Shown: positions 1 through 8,589 of the stretch, piece after piece
Numbering within the stretch: the stretch's first letter is position 1
How the letters are laid out: each line of letters starts with the position of its first letter
Origin: Burkholderia stagnalis
Lineage (GTDB): Bacteria; Pseudomonadota; Gammaproteobacteria; Burkholderiales; Burkholderiaceae
Assembly: GCF_902830275.1 (NCBI RefSeq)
Contig: NZ_CADESW010000014.1
Coordinates: 124,001-188,000 of the forward strand
DNA length: 64,000 nucleotides
Reading direction: 5' to 3'
Made by a program: the position numbers and the translations under genes
The notes under the pieces: generated by a model
Told to the model about the DNA's origin: nothing
Databases searched by the model: none
The model's input: only the letters and a program-made list of their open reading frames with translations

Positions 1-2294
1 GTTCGAACGGGCAGCTCGCAGAAGTTCGTTCACCGGCGGGCGTCGAACACGTGCATTACGACGCCGAAGGCCGGTTGCTGCGGCATACCGATCAGCTCGA
101 CCGGTCGACGCGATACAGCTACGACGCGGTTGGCCGGATTGCGAGCCGCGCGGATGCGCTGGGACAGACGCTTGCATATCGCTATGACCGCCTCGGCCGA
201 CTGTCTGCGTTGACAGACGCGAATTTCGCGACGTACCAGTTCCATTACGATCCGGCGGGGCGGTTGATCGAAGAAACCGGCTTCGACGGGAAGGTGACGC
301 GCTACGAGTATGACCCGGAGAGCGGCAGCCTTCTTGCGCTCAACGAAGCGGGTAGCGTGACGTCGATGGAAATCGACGCGAGCGGCCGCTTGATGAAGCG
401 TGCGGCAGGCGAGAGCGAAGAGCGTTTCGCGTACGACCCGAGCGGACGGTTGGTCGAGGCTGCGAACCGGTACAGCCGTGTGCAGTTCTTCTTCGATCCG
501 GTTGGTAATCTCGTTCGGGAGCATCACGCCTATAACGTATTCGGCGAGTCGCGCAGCTATGTCTGGCATCACGAATACGATGAACTGGGTAACCGGCGGC
601 GGACCGTGCGTCCGGATGGTCACGCGATCGACTGGCTGATATACGGCTCCGGGCACGTGCACGGGATGCTGCTGGACGGCGAAGAGCGTGTGCAGATCGA
701 GCGCGACGACCTGCACCGGGAGACGGTGCGGATGCTGTCGAGCAAGGTCGGGCAGCGCACGATGTACGACCCGGCCGGGCGTGTGCTGCAGCAGACGGTT
801 CAGCGGACGACGTCGCCGGCGCCGTTGGCAGAGCGGCGGTATCGCTACGATGCGGTGGGGCAATTGTCGCGTATCGAGGACAGCCGCAAGGGCGGAACCG
901 ACTATCGATACGATCCGGTCGGGCGGCTGATCGAGGCGATCAACCCCGTCGCGAAGGAGCGGTTTGCGTTCGATCCGGCGAGCAACATTATCGATCCGGT
1001 TCAGCAGCAGGCTGCGCCGGCCTCGCGCCCCAGTCCGGTGAGGCCGGAAAGCACGCTGCCGGCGGAAGTGCCGAAGGTGCTCGGCAATCTGCTGAAAGCG
1101 TATGCGGGGATGCACTTCGAGTATGACGCGCGGGGGAATTTGATCCGCAAGCGTACGCCGGCTGGTGATCAGGAATACGAGTGGGACGGGTTCAATCGCT
1201 TGCAGGCGGCGCGCGTGGCGGAGACGTCGCGGCAGAGCCAGGCGCGGTATTTCTATGATGCGTTCGGCCGCCGGATCGCGAAGGAAGTGAACGGCGAGCG
1301 GACGGTGTTCGGCTGGGATGGCGATACGCTGGCGTACGAAAGCGATGGAGCGCGCGGCACGCACTATATCTACGAGCCGGGGACGTTCGTGCCGCTGGCG
1401 CAATATGTGACGGAGCCGGTGGAGGGAATCGCGACGCCGGTATGGAAGAGCACCGATCGGTACGTTCCGGAGGACGATCTGCTGCAGAAGGTGCCGGAGC
1501 GCCGGGCGGATGCGAAGCTGTTCTATTACCACTGTGACCAGATCGGCACGCCGCAGTTACTGACGGATGACGACGGCGACGTCGTGTGGGAAGCGTCGTA
1601 CAAGGCGTGGGGCGAGGCGCGGGACGTGATCGCGCGGGCGTCGAAGGCGGCGGGGATCGTGCCGGGGAATCCGTTGCGGTTCCAGGGGCAGCAGGTTGAT
1701 GAGGAGACGGGGCTGCACTACAACCGACACAGGTACTATGATCCCAACTCTGGCCGCTTCATCTCGAAAGACCCGATCGGATTAGCCGGCGGCCTGAACG
1801 CACTCCAGTACGCCAACAATCCTATTCACTGGACTGATCCGCTCGGGCTAGCTCGAACGCCTCATAGCGGAGGATGTCCCGATGCTGCCGCACGTAGTGC
1901 GCTCCAATCAGTCATGGGTAAGTCCATTCGTACGAACAAAGAGTTCGGTGGTTTAGTCTATGAAAAGGGTGGCCAGTATTTCGCGACGATCCCTGTTCCT
2001 GGTACGGGCCGAACCTTTATCCCTGCTCTAGCATTGCCACAAGTACCAAAGGGGGCAACCATCGTAGGTGATTATCATACGCATGGAGATTATTCTGTGC
2101 TGGGAGCGAATGGAGAGATTGTTAGAACGTCAGATCCAAGCCGGGATGACTTCAACAGCGATGATTTTTCAAGAAGAGATAAAGAAATTAGTGCTCTTGC
2201 AACGCTCAAGAACAAGTGTCATCGTTCATACCTAGGTACGCCAAGTGGTAAGATCAAGGTTTATACAGTCATGGGAGGCACTCGTGATCTATAG
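1..2294 (+). CDS. Rhs/YD-repeat protein, C-terminal part, with DUF4329-like (JAMM-type) toxin tip; 5' partial
   Basis: The reading frame is open to the left edge (first full codon at 3), so the start lies outside the window. Up to about 1850 it is Rhs core: many YDxxGR-type repeats, then the hallmark end-of-core region with RFQGQ, ETGLHYNRHRYYDP, GRFISKDPIGL and a final DPLGL at 1836-1850. In this family the core forms a closed beta-cocoon around a C-terminal toxin that is released by self-cleavage near DPxGL. The remaining 147 residues (1851-2291) are the variable tip. They contain YHTHG (His codons 2076 and 2082) and FSRRD (Ser 2169, Asp 2178), the H-x-H...S-x-x-D pattern of JAB/JAMM metalloproteases and of DUF4329 tips, with a long insert between the two motifs. 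The DNA becomes visibly AT-richer from about 1730. Toxicity and enzymatic activity are inferred. T6SS delivery is plausible given the cluster 3 kb downstream. Confidence 0.9.
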   Translation, partial: SNGQLAEVRSPAGVEHVHYDAEGRLLRHTDQLDRSTRYSYDAVGRIASRADALGQTLAYRYDRLGRLSALTDANFATYQFHYDPAGRLIEETGFDGKVTRYEYDPESGSLLALNEAGSVTSMEIDASGRLMKRAAGESEERFAYDPSGRLVEAANRYSRVQFFFDPVGNLVREHHAYNVFGESRSYVWHHEYDELGNRRRTVRPDGHAIDWLIYGSGHVHGMLLDGEERVQIERDDLHRETVRMLSSKVGQRTMYDPAGRVLQQTVQRTTSPAPLAERRYRYDAVGQLSRIEDSRKGGTDYRYDPVGRLIEAINPVAKERFAFDPASNIIDPVQQQAAPASRPSPVRPESTLPAEVPKVLGNLLKAYAGMHFEYDARGNLIRKRTPAGDQEYEWDGFNRLQAARVAETSRQSQARYFYDAFGRRIAKEVNGERTVFGWDGDTLAYESDGARGTHYIYEPGTFVPLAQYVTEPVEGIATPVWKSTDRYVPEDDLLQKVPERRADAKLFYYHCDQIGTPQLLTDDDGDVVWEASYKAWGEARDVIARASKAAGIVPGNPLRFQGQQVDEETGLHYNRHRYYDPNSGRFISKDPIGLAGGLNALQYANNPIHWTDPLGLARTPHSGGCPDAAARSALQSVMGKSIRTNKEFGGLVYEKGGQYFATIPVPGTGRTFIPALALPQVPKGATIVGDYHTHGDYSVLGANGEIVRTSDPSRDDFNSDDFSRRDKEISALATLKNKCHRSYLGTPSGKIKVYTVMGGTRDL

Positions 2295-2619
2295 CCAAGA
2301 TGATATTCTTGAGTTGGCAACTAAGTATCCAAGTGACTTCTCTTTCCGTGGAGACTGTTTCGAGGTGTTTGGTCTGGCTTTGGCCGAATTTCGGAAATTG
2401 TCAAAGGATGAGTGGCCTTTAGAGAATTACAAAGTTTCGGTCGATATTGGAAAAAACGAGAACTTAGTTGCCGTTTCATTTACTCCTCTTCCAGCTTATG
2501 AGGTCGGTGGAGTGCCGTTTGAGGTCGCGGACCAAGGGATGTATAAGAATGGACGTGGGGTAACATATATTTATGCCGTTGAAGATGGAGAGCTTCTAAA
2601 GGCGGTCTACATGCGTTAG
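2284..2619 (+). CDS. Putative immunity protein for the Rhs tip (111 aa)
   Basis: I do not recognise a family. The chosen start is the GTG at 2284, preceded by a good GGGAGG at 2273-2278. It overlaps the end of the rhs gene by 11 bases, the usual coupling of toxin and immunity genes. A longer reading frame from 2245 would overlap more and has no such ribosome site. The product is small, soluble-looking and acidic, with no signal peptide or membrane segment, so it should act in the cytoplasm. Base composition is AT-rich like the toxin tip and unlike everything downstream, so tip and immunity probably arrived together. The immunity role rests on position, size and composition only. Confidence 0.75.
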   Translation: MIYSQDDILELATKYPSDFSFRGDCFEVFGLALAEFRKLSKDEWPLENYKVSVDIGKNENLVAVSFTPLPAYEVGGVPFEVADQGMYKNGRGVTYIYAVEDGELLKAVYMR

Positions 2620-2624
2620 TAGAA

Positions 2625-2660
2625 AAAGGGCCGCGCTTGAATGAGCTGCGGCCCTTTGTT
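2625..2660 (+). terminator. Intrinsic terminator after the rhs/immunity pair
   Basis: A perfect 10-bp inverted repeat (AAAGGGCCGC at 2625-2634, GCGGCCCTTT at 2648-2657) with a 13-nt loop, six bases after the immunity stop codon. Confidence 0.8.
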
Positions 2661-2714
2661 CATTCGTGGTGGTGATCAGTAGTTCCGCTTCAACGTGAAT
2701 CTTGATGCGTTGTC

Positions 2715-2823
2715 CTTCCGAGCCTTGGGGCGAGGCGAAGGAGGTGATCAGCGAGGCGGCACGCGAGGCGGGTATCCGCATCCGACCCGTTTCCAGGGAC
2801 AGTATTTTGATCATGAGACACCA
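2715..2823 (+). pseudogene. Displaced, frameshifted fragment of an Rhs core
   Basis: The translation reads [16 protein letters not shown] in one frame and then [11 protein letters not shown] in another. This matches the intact gene upstream (WGEARDVIARASKAAG...RFQGQQVDEET at about 1610-1710) but has about 7 nt fewer between the two blocks, which breaks the frame. No start codon or complete tip follows. It is best read as the leftover of a former rhs C-terminal end, displaced when the present tip and immunity gene recombined in. Confidence 0.75.
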
Positions 2824-2980
2824 CAACAGAGCGGCCCCGGCATCCCACCAACACCCCCCCCACCCCCGGTCTGACCAGTCAGGCCTTCAGATCCCCCCCC
2901 ACCTGTCGTTAAACAAGACGTTGCCCGCCGTTTCGGCGACCCATTCCATATCAAGCGGCAAAGGGGAGATCGACGTCATC

Positions 2981-4810
2981 ATGCTGTCATCGATTCGCAC
3001 ACGGATACTCGCGACTTGCGTCGCCATCGTGGTCACGGCGCTGGCCGCCACGGGCGGCCTGGTCTATTTCGTCGTGAAGCATCACAACGACGAGGCCATC
3101 GACCAGAACCACGAGTCGATCCTCACCGGGCACGCGCTCGCGATCGACGAGTGGGTCGCGAGCCGCAGCAGGGAAACCCAGGCGCTGGCGGACACGATCG
3201 CGATCGGCGAAGGCGATCCGCTGCCGGCGCTGAAGCTGCTCGGCAAGTCGGGCGGCTTCGAGGTGCTGACGCTCGGCCTGCCGGACAAGACGGCCTTCTC
3301 GAACGTCCCGCTCAAGCCCGGCTACGACCCGACCGCGCGCCCGTGGTACCAGCAGGCGGTCGGCGCCGGCCATCTGGTCGCGACGGCGCTCTACCTCGAC
3401 GCGTCGACCGGCAAGCCTGCCTTCGCGTTCGCGGTGCCCATCGTGCGCGACGGCGCCGTCAAGGGCGTCATGGCCGCCAGCCTTTTCATGCAGAGCGTGA
3501 GCGCCATCGTGACCGCCGTGCACCCGACGCCGTCGAGCTTCGCGTTTCTGGTGGACAAGAGCGGCCGTGTGATCGCCGCGCCGAAAACCGATCTGATCAT
3601 GAAGCCGGCGACCGACCTGTCGCCGGCGCTGGATGCCGGGCACCTCGAAGCGCTGAAGGCGGCGTCCGAGCCCGTGGCCGTGGATATCGACGGCGCGACC
3701 AAGCTGCTGCGCGCCCGGCCGATCGCCGGCACCGACTGGTCCCTCGTGCTGGCGCTCGACAAAACGGACGTGACGACCGGCATGCGTGCCGTGGCGACCA
3801 CGACGCTCGCCGCGATCCTGATCGTCGCCGTCATCGCGGCGGCGCTCGTCGGCGCGCTGACGAACGCGGCCTTCAGGCGCATCCTGCTGGTGCGCGACGC
3901 GCTCACCGACGTCGCCAGCGGCAGCGGCGACCTGACGAAACGCCTGCCCGCCAGCGGCGAAGACGAAGCCGCGCAGATCGCGCATGCGTTCAACCTGTTC
4001 GCCGAGAAAATCAGCACGATCCTGCTGGAGATCCGCGCGTTCAGCGAATCGGTCAACGTGGCGAGCGCCGAGATCGCGCAAGGCAACCAGGATCTCTCGA
4101 GCCGCACCGAGCATGCCGCGTCGAGCCTTCAGGAGACGGCCGCCGCCCTCGAGGAAATCGCCGGCACGGCCCGCAACTCGGCCGATGCGGTGACCCAGGT
4201 GAGCCGGCTGGCGGAATCGGCGTCGGATGTCGCGATGCGCGGCGGCGCGGTCGTCGGCGAGGTCGTGTCGACGATGCACGACATCACGCAAGCGTCGACG
4301 GAGATCGCCAACATCATCGGCGTGATCGACGGCATCGCGTTCCAGACCAACATCCTCGCACTCAATGCGGCGGTCGAAGCCGCGCGCGCGAACGAGCACG
4401 GCCGCGGCTTCGCCGTTGTGGCGGGCGAGGTGCGCGCGCTCGCGCAGCGCAGTGCGCAAGCGGCCAAGGAGATCAAGCAACTGATCCACTCGTCGGTCGA
4501 GAAGATCGAGGGCGGCTCCGGCCTCGTGCAGACGGCCGGCGCGACGATGGACGAAATCGTCGAGAGCGTGCGCAGCATCACGAGCGTGATCGCCGAAATC
4601 ACGGTCGCGGCGACGGAGCAGAGCACGGGGCTCGCGCAGGTGAATCAGGCCGTGTCGCAGCTCGATAACGCGACGCAGCAGAACGCGGCGCTCGTCGAGC
4701 AGTCGGCCGCCGCCGCGACGCTCTTGCGCGAGCAGGCCGGCAAGCTCGCGGAGACGGTCGGCGAGTTCAAGCTGGCGGAGGGGCGCAGGCCGACGCTGCA
4801 GGCCGGGTGA
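2981..4810 (+). CDS. Methyl-accepting chemotaxis protein with Cache-type periplasmic sensor (609 aa)
   Basis: Inner-membrane chemoreceptor that signals through CheW/CheA to the flagellar motor. Start chosen at ATG 2981 (MLSSIRTR...) with AGGGGAGA about 11 nt upstream; the frame is open further left only through the rhs remnant. First membrane segment about residues 8-30. A periplasmic region with PWYQQAV and [16 protein letters not shown] is typical of a Cache-type ligand domain. A second membrane segment lies near residues 270-295, followed by HAMP. The cytoplasmic hairpin carries the signature [20 protein letters not shown] and then [19 protein letters not shown]. There is no C-terminal pentapeptide for CheR/CheB docking, so methylation would depend on other receptors. 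The ligand cannot be told from sequence. No chemotaxis gene is next to it. Confidence 0.93.
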   Translation: MLSSIRTRILATCVAIVVTALAATGGLVYFVVKHHNDEAIDQNHESILTGHALAIDEWVASRSRETQALADTIAIGEGDPLPALKLLGKSGGFEVLTLGLPDKTAFSNVPLKPGYDPTARPWYQQAVGAGHLVATALYLDASTGKPAFAFAVPIVRDGAVKGVMAASLFMQSVSAIVTAVHPTPSSFAFLVDKSGRVIAAPKTDLIMKPATDLSPALDAGHLEALKAASEPVAVDIDGATKLLRARPIAGTDWSLVLALDKTDVTTGMRAVATTTLAAILIVAVIAAALVGALTNAAFRRILLVRDALTDVASGSGDLTKRLPASGEDEAAQIAHAFNLFAEKISTILLEIRAFSESVNVASAEIAQGNQDLSSRTEHAASSLQETAAALEEIAGTARNSADAVTQVSRLAESASDVAMRGGAVVGEVVSTMHDITQASTEIANIIGVIDGIAFQTNILALNAAVEAARANEHGRGFAVVAGEVRALAQRSAQAAKEIKQLIHSSVEKIEGGSGLVQTAGATMDEIVESVRSITSVIAEITVAATEQSTGLAQVNQAVSQLDNATQQNAALVEQSAAAATLLREQAGKLAETVGEFKLAEGRRPTLQAG

Positions 4811-4901
4811 CGGTGCTCGACGCGGTCGCTCGCCGCATGCCGTGATTCGTTGGCATAATCACGGCCCGCCGCGACGCTCCGCGGCCCGATCGATCCCTTG
4901 A

Positions 4902-5243
4902 ATGATGGCTGCGACAACGATGCTGACCTCGGCTTCACCGGCGACTGACGTCTCGCTGAAACGTATTCTGGAACAGCCCGGCGATTTCTCCGGCTGGCTT
5001 TACCTGCCCCCGACGCCGTGGACGCTGGATACCGTGGGCGCGTTCGCGCCCGACACGACGGACCCGCACGAGGGCACGGTGCCCGACATCGCGAAGCAGC
5101 CGGGCTGGCGCATCACGCTCGGTAGCGCGACGATCGAGGACATCGTGATCAACGCGCACGAGCAGGTCGACGACCCGAGTCTCTCGCAACTGCTCGACGC
5201 ATTCGCGTACTACGTGGAGAACGACGCGTTCATCCTCCTGTGA
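4902..5243 (+). CDS. Conserved hypothetical protein (113 aa)
   Basis: A small acidic soluble protein with an LPPTPWTLDT segment, a DDPSLSQLLDAFAYYVENDAFI tail region and no signal peptide. The family is not identified with certainty. ATG codons at 4902, 4905 and 4920 are all possible starts and none has a convincing ribosome site. It lies alone between the chemoreceptor gene (91-nt gap) and a bidirectional terminator, and faces the T6SS operon end-to-end. Codon use fits the chromosome, so it is probably real. Function unknown. Confidence 0.7.
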   Translation: MMAATTMLTSASPATDVSLKRILEQPGDFSGWLYLPPTPWTLDTVGAFAPDTTDPHEGTVPDIAKQPGWRITLGSATIEDIVINAHEQVDDPSLSQLLDAFAYYVENDAFILL

Positions 5244-5302
5244 CATCGCGGGCCTGATGACGGCGCCGCGTAGCCGGGTTCGCAGCGCGAGCGAAACCCA
5301 AC

Positions 5303-5333
5303 AAAAAAGGACCGCAAAAAGCGGTCCTTTTTT
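5303..5333. terminator. Bidirectional intrinsic terminator
   Basis: A 13-bp perfect stem (5303-5315 with 5321-5333), an AAAAA loop, an A-run on the left and a T-run on the right. It separates the rightward gene ending at 5243 from the leftward tssL ending at 5361 and can serve both. Confidence 0.9.
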
Positions 5334-5360
5334 ACTCCGGCGCAACCTCGCGCATCACCC

Positions 5361-6143
5361 TCAAGGCAACGAAATCGTCAAATTCGCCGATTCCGGCCCG
5401 ACCTTGATGACCTGCGAATACGGCGCGAGCGCCTGCAGCGTCTTGTCCTTCAGGTAGGTGTTGAGCCCCAGATACCCGAGCAGCGCGACCAGCCCGAACA
5501 CCGCGCCGATCGCCCAGACCGGCACCTCGCGCTTGAGCCGATGCGCAATCTGGTCCGGCAGCGGCCAGTTCGGCGCGAACGGCGCACGCTTGCCCTTCAT
5601 GTGCGCGATCTCGTCGCCGATGCGCGCCGTCAGGTAAGCCAGCTTCTCCGGCCCCTCGAGCAGATACTTGCCCTGGAACCCGAGCAGCAGGCACATATGA
5701 AACACCTCGAGCGACTGCAGCCGCGCCGCGCCCTGCGCGCGGCACTCCTCGAGATACTGGAAGAACTTCTCGCCCGCGAGTTGCTCGCCGAACAGCACGA
5801 GCTGCAGCGGCCGGCGCTCCCAGTCCGGGCGAATCTTGTACTGCGACGACAGCACCATCTCGTCGACCGCCGCGCAGAACGCGAACTTCGCGCCGTACAC
5901 GTCCTCGGCCGCGATGTTCAGCTTCTTCGCGCCGCGTTCGAAGTCGGCGAGGAATTCCTGGATGCGCGTGCTGAACTCGCTCGCGCTGTCCGGCTCGCGG
6001 CCGTTCCTGAGCAGGAACAGCGCGAAGAAACCGTCGTACAGCAGGTCGAGCAGCGAGCGCGCTTGAAACGCGGCATCCGTCGACGCCGGGGAATGCACGG
6101 GGGGCGGCGCGTTGTCGCCGAACAGGGAAGGCGCGTAGCTCAT
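5361..6143 (-). CDS. tssL: T6SS membrane-complex protein TssL (DotU/IcmH family), short form
   Basis: Inner-membrane component that joins TssM and TssJ into the trans-envelope complex and contacts the baseplate from the cytoplasm. The 260-residue product has the DotU-type helical cytoplasmic domain (about residues 25-185, with LLDLLYDGFFALFLLRNG and an FCAAVDEMVLSS motif) and one C-terminal membrane segment at about 207-231. Only about 28 periplasmic residues follow, so the OmpA-like peptidoglycan-binding extension of longer TssL proteins is absent. A separate OmpA-type gene in this cluster may replace it. The start overlaps the tssK stop by 4 nt, so the two are translationally coupled. It is the last gene of the tssJ-tssK-tssL operon. 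Confidence 0.95.
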   Translation of the reverse strand: MSYAPSLFGDNAPPPVHSPASTDAAFQARSLLDLLYDGFFALFLLRNGREPDSASEFSTRIQEFLADFERGAKKLNIAAEDVYGAKFAFCAAVDEMVLSSQYKIRPDWERRPLQLVLFGEQLAGEKFFQYLEECRAQGAARLQSLEVFHMCLLLGFQGKYLLEGPEKLAYLTARIGDEIAHMKGKRAPFAPNWPLPDQIAHRLKREVPVWAIGAVFGLVALLGYLGLNTYLKDKTLQALAPYSQVIKVGPESANLTISLP

Positions 6144-7486
6144 GACGTCACCGCGATCAGTTCGAATTTCAGGTCATTGATGCCAGTCGGCGCGTAGATC
6201 ATCGCGGACTGGGCCTGCAGCATGCGCTCGTACAGCGCGCCGCGCGAATCGAGCGCGAAGTAGCACGCGCCCGGCCGAACGGGAATCGCGGGCGGCACCT
6301 GCGGCGTGTACGACAGCCGCACGCCGGGCATGGCCGACAGCACGAGCTTGTCGACGTCGTCGGGCGCGCCGACCTTGAAGCGGGCCGGCACGGCATCGAC
6401 GAGCTCGACGCTCGGCATGTCGGCGGACACCGCGAGGTAGAACGCGGTCTTCTCGTCGATCTTGCCGGAATCGAGCCGGCCGAGATGGAACGACGGACGC
6501 ACCTCGTCGAGCGTGATCGCGAAGTAGCGCGTCGAGATCACGGTGTCGAGCAGCTCGCGCAGGATCAGGTCGAGACGCGCGAAGCCGGGGCCCGGATCGT
6601 CATGGCGGTACGCGGGCAGGTCGGCAAGCGTGTAGCCCTTCGAGAACGTCATCAGCTGGCCGGCGAGGCGCAGCAGTTCCTGGAACAGCCGCTCCGGATG
6701 CAGCGCCGGATGCTGGTGCAGGTGCGCGAGCGTCGCGAACGCGGCATTCGCGGTGTGCAGCAGCCAGAACGACGCGATGTCGCCCGAGCGGAACTCGATG
6801 ATGTTCTTCGACGGCTCGCGGTGAAAGCCGTACAGCGCGTTCACCTTCGCCTGCAGCGCGTCGACCAGCTGGCGCAGCCGCTGGTGCAGGATCGGCGACG
6901 CCTCGATCGCGAGGCACGGCGGCACGAAGCTGTCGTCGATCTCGAAGCCGGACGTCGCGGTGCGGCGCACGCGCACGAGCGGCACCGACAGCAGCTGGTC
7001 GCGCGGTTCGCTGTGCGCGATCAGCTTGACCTGCGTCTTCAGGAACGTGACGTCGGCCTCGGCCGCGTCGGTGAAGTTGTCGGCGACGCTCGTCTGCTCG
7101 CTCACGAAGCGCGTGATGAAGCCGGCCGACGGATCGTCGCTGTAGTTCGCGCCGTTCTCGCGCAGCGGATGCAGCGCGAGATAGAACACGAATTCGTTGA
7201 TGCCCTCGGGCAGCGTGTCGAGCGCGACGGGCGGCGGCAGGTCGTCGGCCTGCGGCGCGGCGTACAGCGCGCCGTCCGGGAACACGAGCGCCAGCTCGGC
7301 GAGACGCAGCACGTTGCTGCCGAGCGCATCGCGGTCGAAGCGCGCCGAGCGCACGCCCCAGTTGTACGGCTGGATCGCCTGGATGGATTCGAACAGGCGC
7401 GCCTCATGGTACGCATCCTGTCTCTGGAAGTGTTGAGGCCGAAGGAACAGCCCCTCTCCCCATAGCACCTTTGCCGAATAACTCAT
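6140..7486 (-). CDS. tssK: T6SS baseplate protein TssK
   Basis: Cytoplasmic trimeric baseplate subunit that links the TssFG wedge to the membrane complex. Length 448 residues, the usual family size. The N-terminus (YSAKVLWGEGLFLRPQHFQRQD) is the typical TssK opening, and MPSVELVDAVPARFKVGAPDDV and the C-terminal region also fit the family. It follows tssJ after about 100 nt and overlaps tssL by 4 nt on the leftward transcript. Confidence 0.96.
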   Translation of the reverse strand: MSYSAKVLWGEGLFLRPQHFQRQDAYHEARLFESIQAIQPYNWGVRSARFDRDALGSNVLRLAELALVFPDGALYAAPQADDLPPPVALDTLPEGINEFVFYLALHPLRENGANYSDDPSAGFITRFVSEQTSVADNFTDAAEADVTFLKTQVKLIAHSEPRDQLLSVPLVRVRRTATSGFEIDDSFVPPCLAIEASPILHQRLRQLVDALQAKVNALYGFHREPSKNIIEFRSGDIASFWLLHTANAAFATLAHLHQHPALHPERLFQELLRLAGQLMTFSKGYTLADLPAYRHDDPGPGFARLDLILRELLDTVISTRYFAITLDEVRPSFHLGRLDSGKIDEKTAFYLAVSADMPSVELVDAVPARFKVGAPDDVDKLVLSAMPGVRLSYTPQVPPAIPVRPGACYFALDSRGALYERMLQAQSAMIYAPTGINDLKFELIAVTS

Positions 7487-7589
7487 GTCAAACCCGGTTA
7501 ATGTCGTGATGCGAAGTAATCGAATGGGTCGTGCCCGAATTAAATCGCCAATTTGTTAACTCTTGTTAATTGACATTCATGCGTCATCC

Positions 7590-8201
7590 TTAACCGCAGC
7601 GGACAGACGAAAGCAGATTGAGCGGCTGCGACGGCGCGCCCTGTTGCGGTGCGATGACGCTCCCGTCGGTGACGGTCATCGCGCAATTATGCAGGCCGAT
7701 GATTATGCCGGATTTCTCCGACTTCGCCGGATCGAATGTCAGTTTCCAGCGCTGCAGCGCGGGGTCGCGGAATAGCGCGACGATGCCGAATGCCTGCGCT
7801 TCGCGCGACACTTTCTCGGTCGCCGTATAGCGCTGGCCGGGAATCAGCGTGATCTCGCGCACGTTCAGCAGGTCGGCGCCCAATGCGGCCTTTTCCTTGT
7901 TCGGATCGGTAAAGCTGTCGAATGGCGCCTGCTGGAACGACGTCGGGTCCTTCAGCGCATAGAGGCGCACGACGAGCGCCAGCGGCCGGTTGTCGTTCGC
8001 GGCGTTCAGGTTCGGCGCGGCGGCGAGCGTGATGCCGAGGTTGCGCGGCGGCTTCTGCGAATCGGGCAGTTCGGGCTTGCCGACACCGGCGGCCTGCATC
8101 ACGGCGCTGGCGGCGGAGCCGATCAGCGGGGCGGCCACGCATCCGGCCAGCAGCGCGCAGGCGACCAGCGGCAGCGCATAGCGAATCATGAGCGATTTCA
8201 T
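7590..8201 (-). CDS. tssJ: T6SS outer-membrane lipoprotein TssJ
   Basis: Lipoprotein that anchors TssM to the outer membrane. The chosen start (8201) gives MKSLMIRY followed by a hydrophobic stretch and the lipobox LLAGC, with Cys21 as the lipidated residue. An in-frame start 12 codons earlier would put a basic lead in front of the signal peptide and is less likely. The mature domain has the TssJ/VasD beta-sandwich features (LALVVRLYALKDPTSFQ, ITLIPGQRYTATEKV, LHNCAMTVTDG). It is the first gene of the leftward operon; the divergent upstream region of about 390 nt should hold its promoter. Confidence 0.93.
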   Translation of the reverse strand: MKSLMIRYALPLVACALLAGCVAAPLIGSAASAVMQAAGVGKPELPDSQKPPRNLGITLAAAPNLNAANDNRPLALVVRLYALKDPTSFQQAPFDSFTDPNKEKAALGADLLNVREITLIPGQRYTATEKVSREAQAFGIVALFRDPALQRWKLTFDPAKSEKSGIIIGLHNCAMTVTDGSVIAPQQGAPSQPLNLLSSVRCG

Positions 8202-8589
8202 CGTGTTTCCGGCTTGCCGCCTTTTACTCCCTGTCAAAACTACCGGCCTTTATTTCCCGATCGGCCGGGAATGACCGGTTTTCCACTGTTTGGTCATTAA
8301 TCACGCATCGCGCCCGCATCTGCCGCGACCGTCGTCCGGCAAATTTTTCCGCGCCCCCGGGACATGCATCGCGGATCGGGTAAAACTTGCGCATCCGGCC
8401 CGAATGCGAATCCATTGCGGAACTGACGCGCGGCGTCATTCTCGGGGTAGCGCACGGATTTAAAAGGAATTACCTTGCACGTGGCGATTGAATTATGAAA
8501 AATTGATCGGTACTATACCCGCGCGCTTCTCGCAAAGCAAAAGAACCAGATTCTCAACGATTTAAATCTCACGCGCCGGTGATATAACG
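8202..8589. other. Divergent intergenic region of the T6SS
   Basis: 388 nt between the starts of leftward tssJ and the rightward lipoprotein/tssBC operon, clearly more AT-rich than the flanking genes. I can point to a plausible rightward promoter at 8488-8516. I could not pick a convincing leftward promoter by eye. No open reading frame here is credible. Confidence 0.6.
8488..8516 (+). promoter_or_regulatory. Putative sigma-70 promoter of the rightward T6SS operon
   Basis: TTGAAT at 8488-8493, a 17-nt spacer, TACTAT at 8511-8516. The predicted transcript would begin near 8523, about 67 nt before the first start codon at 8590. Read by eye; untested. Confidence 0.5.

Noticed and set aside
30-1532. 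Minus-strand 500-codon frame opposite rhs
   Set aside because: Mirror of the repeated YD codons of the rhs gene; no ribosome site and no recognisable domain.
2702-2980. Extended N-terminus for the chemoreceptor
   Set aside because: The extra 93 codons read through the rhs remnant and a His/Pro-rich non-coding stretch; the ATG at 2981 gives a normal receptor with its first membrane helix at the right place.
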